A model generated the notes under the pieces. It did not search any database. It was given only the letters and a program-made list of their open reading frames with translations, and had not been told where the DNA came from. From positions 1 to 45,319 of the forward strand of contig JAFUWD010000051.1 in NCBI GenBank assembly GCA_017483645.1: a stretch of DNA of 45,319 nucleotides, read 5' to 3'. Shown piece after piece: positions 45,183 through 45,319 of this stretch; within the stretch, counting starts at the first letter, position 1, and each line of letters starts with the position of its first letter. Source of the DNA: Muribaculaceae bacterium (GTDB lineage Bacteria > Bacteroidota > Bacteroidia > Bacteroidales > Muribaculaceae). A program made the position numbers and the translations under genes.

Positions 45183-45319
45183 GTATGACGGGCATGTTAT
45201 ACATCTGTGGTGAAAGTCCACCCGGGGCGTAGTCACCGACGAACCCTATAGCGACTTGCAAGTTTCAAGCGGTGACGCTTGGGAGAGAAGAAGCAATAGC
45301 GAAATCGTGGCTTGACGAA
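45183..45319 (+). mobile_element. 5' end of a group II intron (partial, runs off the window)
   Basis: From GTATGACGGGCATG the sequence has the layout of bacterial group II intron domain I: GGTGAAAGTCCACC, then TAGTCACCGACGAACCC, ATAGCGACTTGCAAG, GAGAGAAGAAGCAATAGCG and GTGGCTTGACGAA. These blocks resemble the start of Bacteroidales introns that encode an LtrA-type reverse transcriptase. The 5' boundary GUAUG is a variant of GUGYG. It lies seven bases after the ansA hairpin. The reverse transcriptase would lie to the right, outside this window. Confidence 0.75.

Overview
The window is GC-rich chromosomal DNA of a member of the Bacteroidota, order Bacteroidales. A gut Muribaculaceae- or Prevotella-like organism is my best guess, but the family is an inference. 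The evidence is a SusC/SusD polysaccharide utilisation locus (PUL), a PorE-like TPR/PD40/OmpA lipoprotein, dockerin-tailed M6 peptidases, and many promoters of the Bacteroidales type (TTG, 19-21 bases, TAnnTTTG).

Layout. 1-326 is non-coding and full of short palindromes and repeats. 327-2289 (-) holds two overlapping GH25 lysozyme-like genes. 2403-4940 (-) holds a polysaccharide flippase and ruvB. 5102-7081 (+) is the PorE-like OmpA lipoprotein. 7112-10595 (-) holds an alanine/sodium symporter and an Ig-like lipoprotein whose promoter lies in a repeated sequence, followed by a small membrane protein gene. 11269-12462 (+) is an aspartate-type aminotransferase. 12480-14130 (-) is a three-gene operon (DUF1294, DUF2284, metallophosphoesterase). 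14252-16222 (-) is gyrB. 16407-18794 (+) holds a MATE transporter and a GYF/CD225 plus DUF2752 pair.

The centre of interest is 18807-32420. A membrane-spanning one-component regulator (beta-propeller sensor, Y_Y_Y-like domain, one membrane helix, coiled coil, LuxR-type HTH) is transcribed away from susC, susD, a multidomain GH43-like enzyme, a GH144-family glucanase and a GH3 beta-glucosidase. The GH144 plus GH3 pairing points to a beta-glucan, perhaps beta-1,2-glucan. The shared control region has two good promoters and a set of GTAG direct repeats spaced 11, 21 and 11 bases apart. A terminator-like hairpin after susD and a second promoter before the GH3 gene suggest graded expression inside the locus.

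32531-45083 is mixed. It holds an RsmF-like RNA methyltransferase, twin M6 metallopeptidases that both end in dockerin repeats, a secreted nuclease, pepT, a tRNA-Lys, a LOG-family protein with a TrmH-family methyltransferase, and an esterase with a type I asparaginase. After the asparaginase terminator hairpin, the last ~137 bases look like the 5' end of a group II intron that continues beyond the window.
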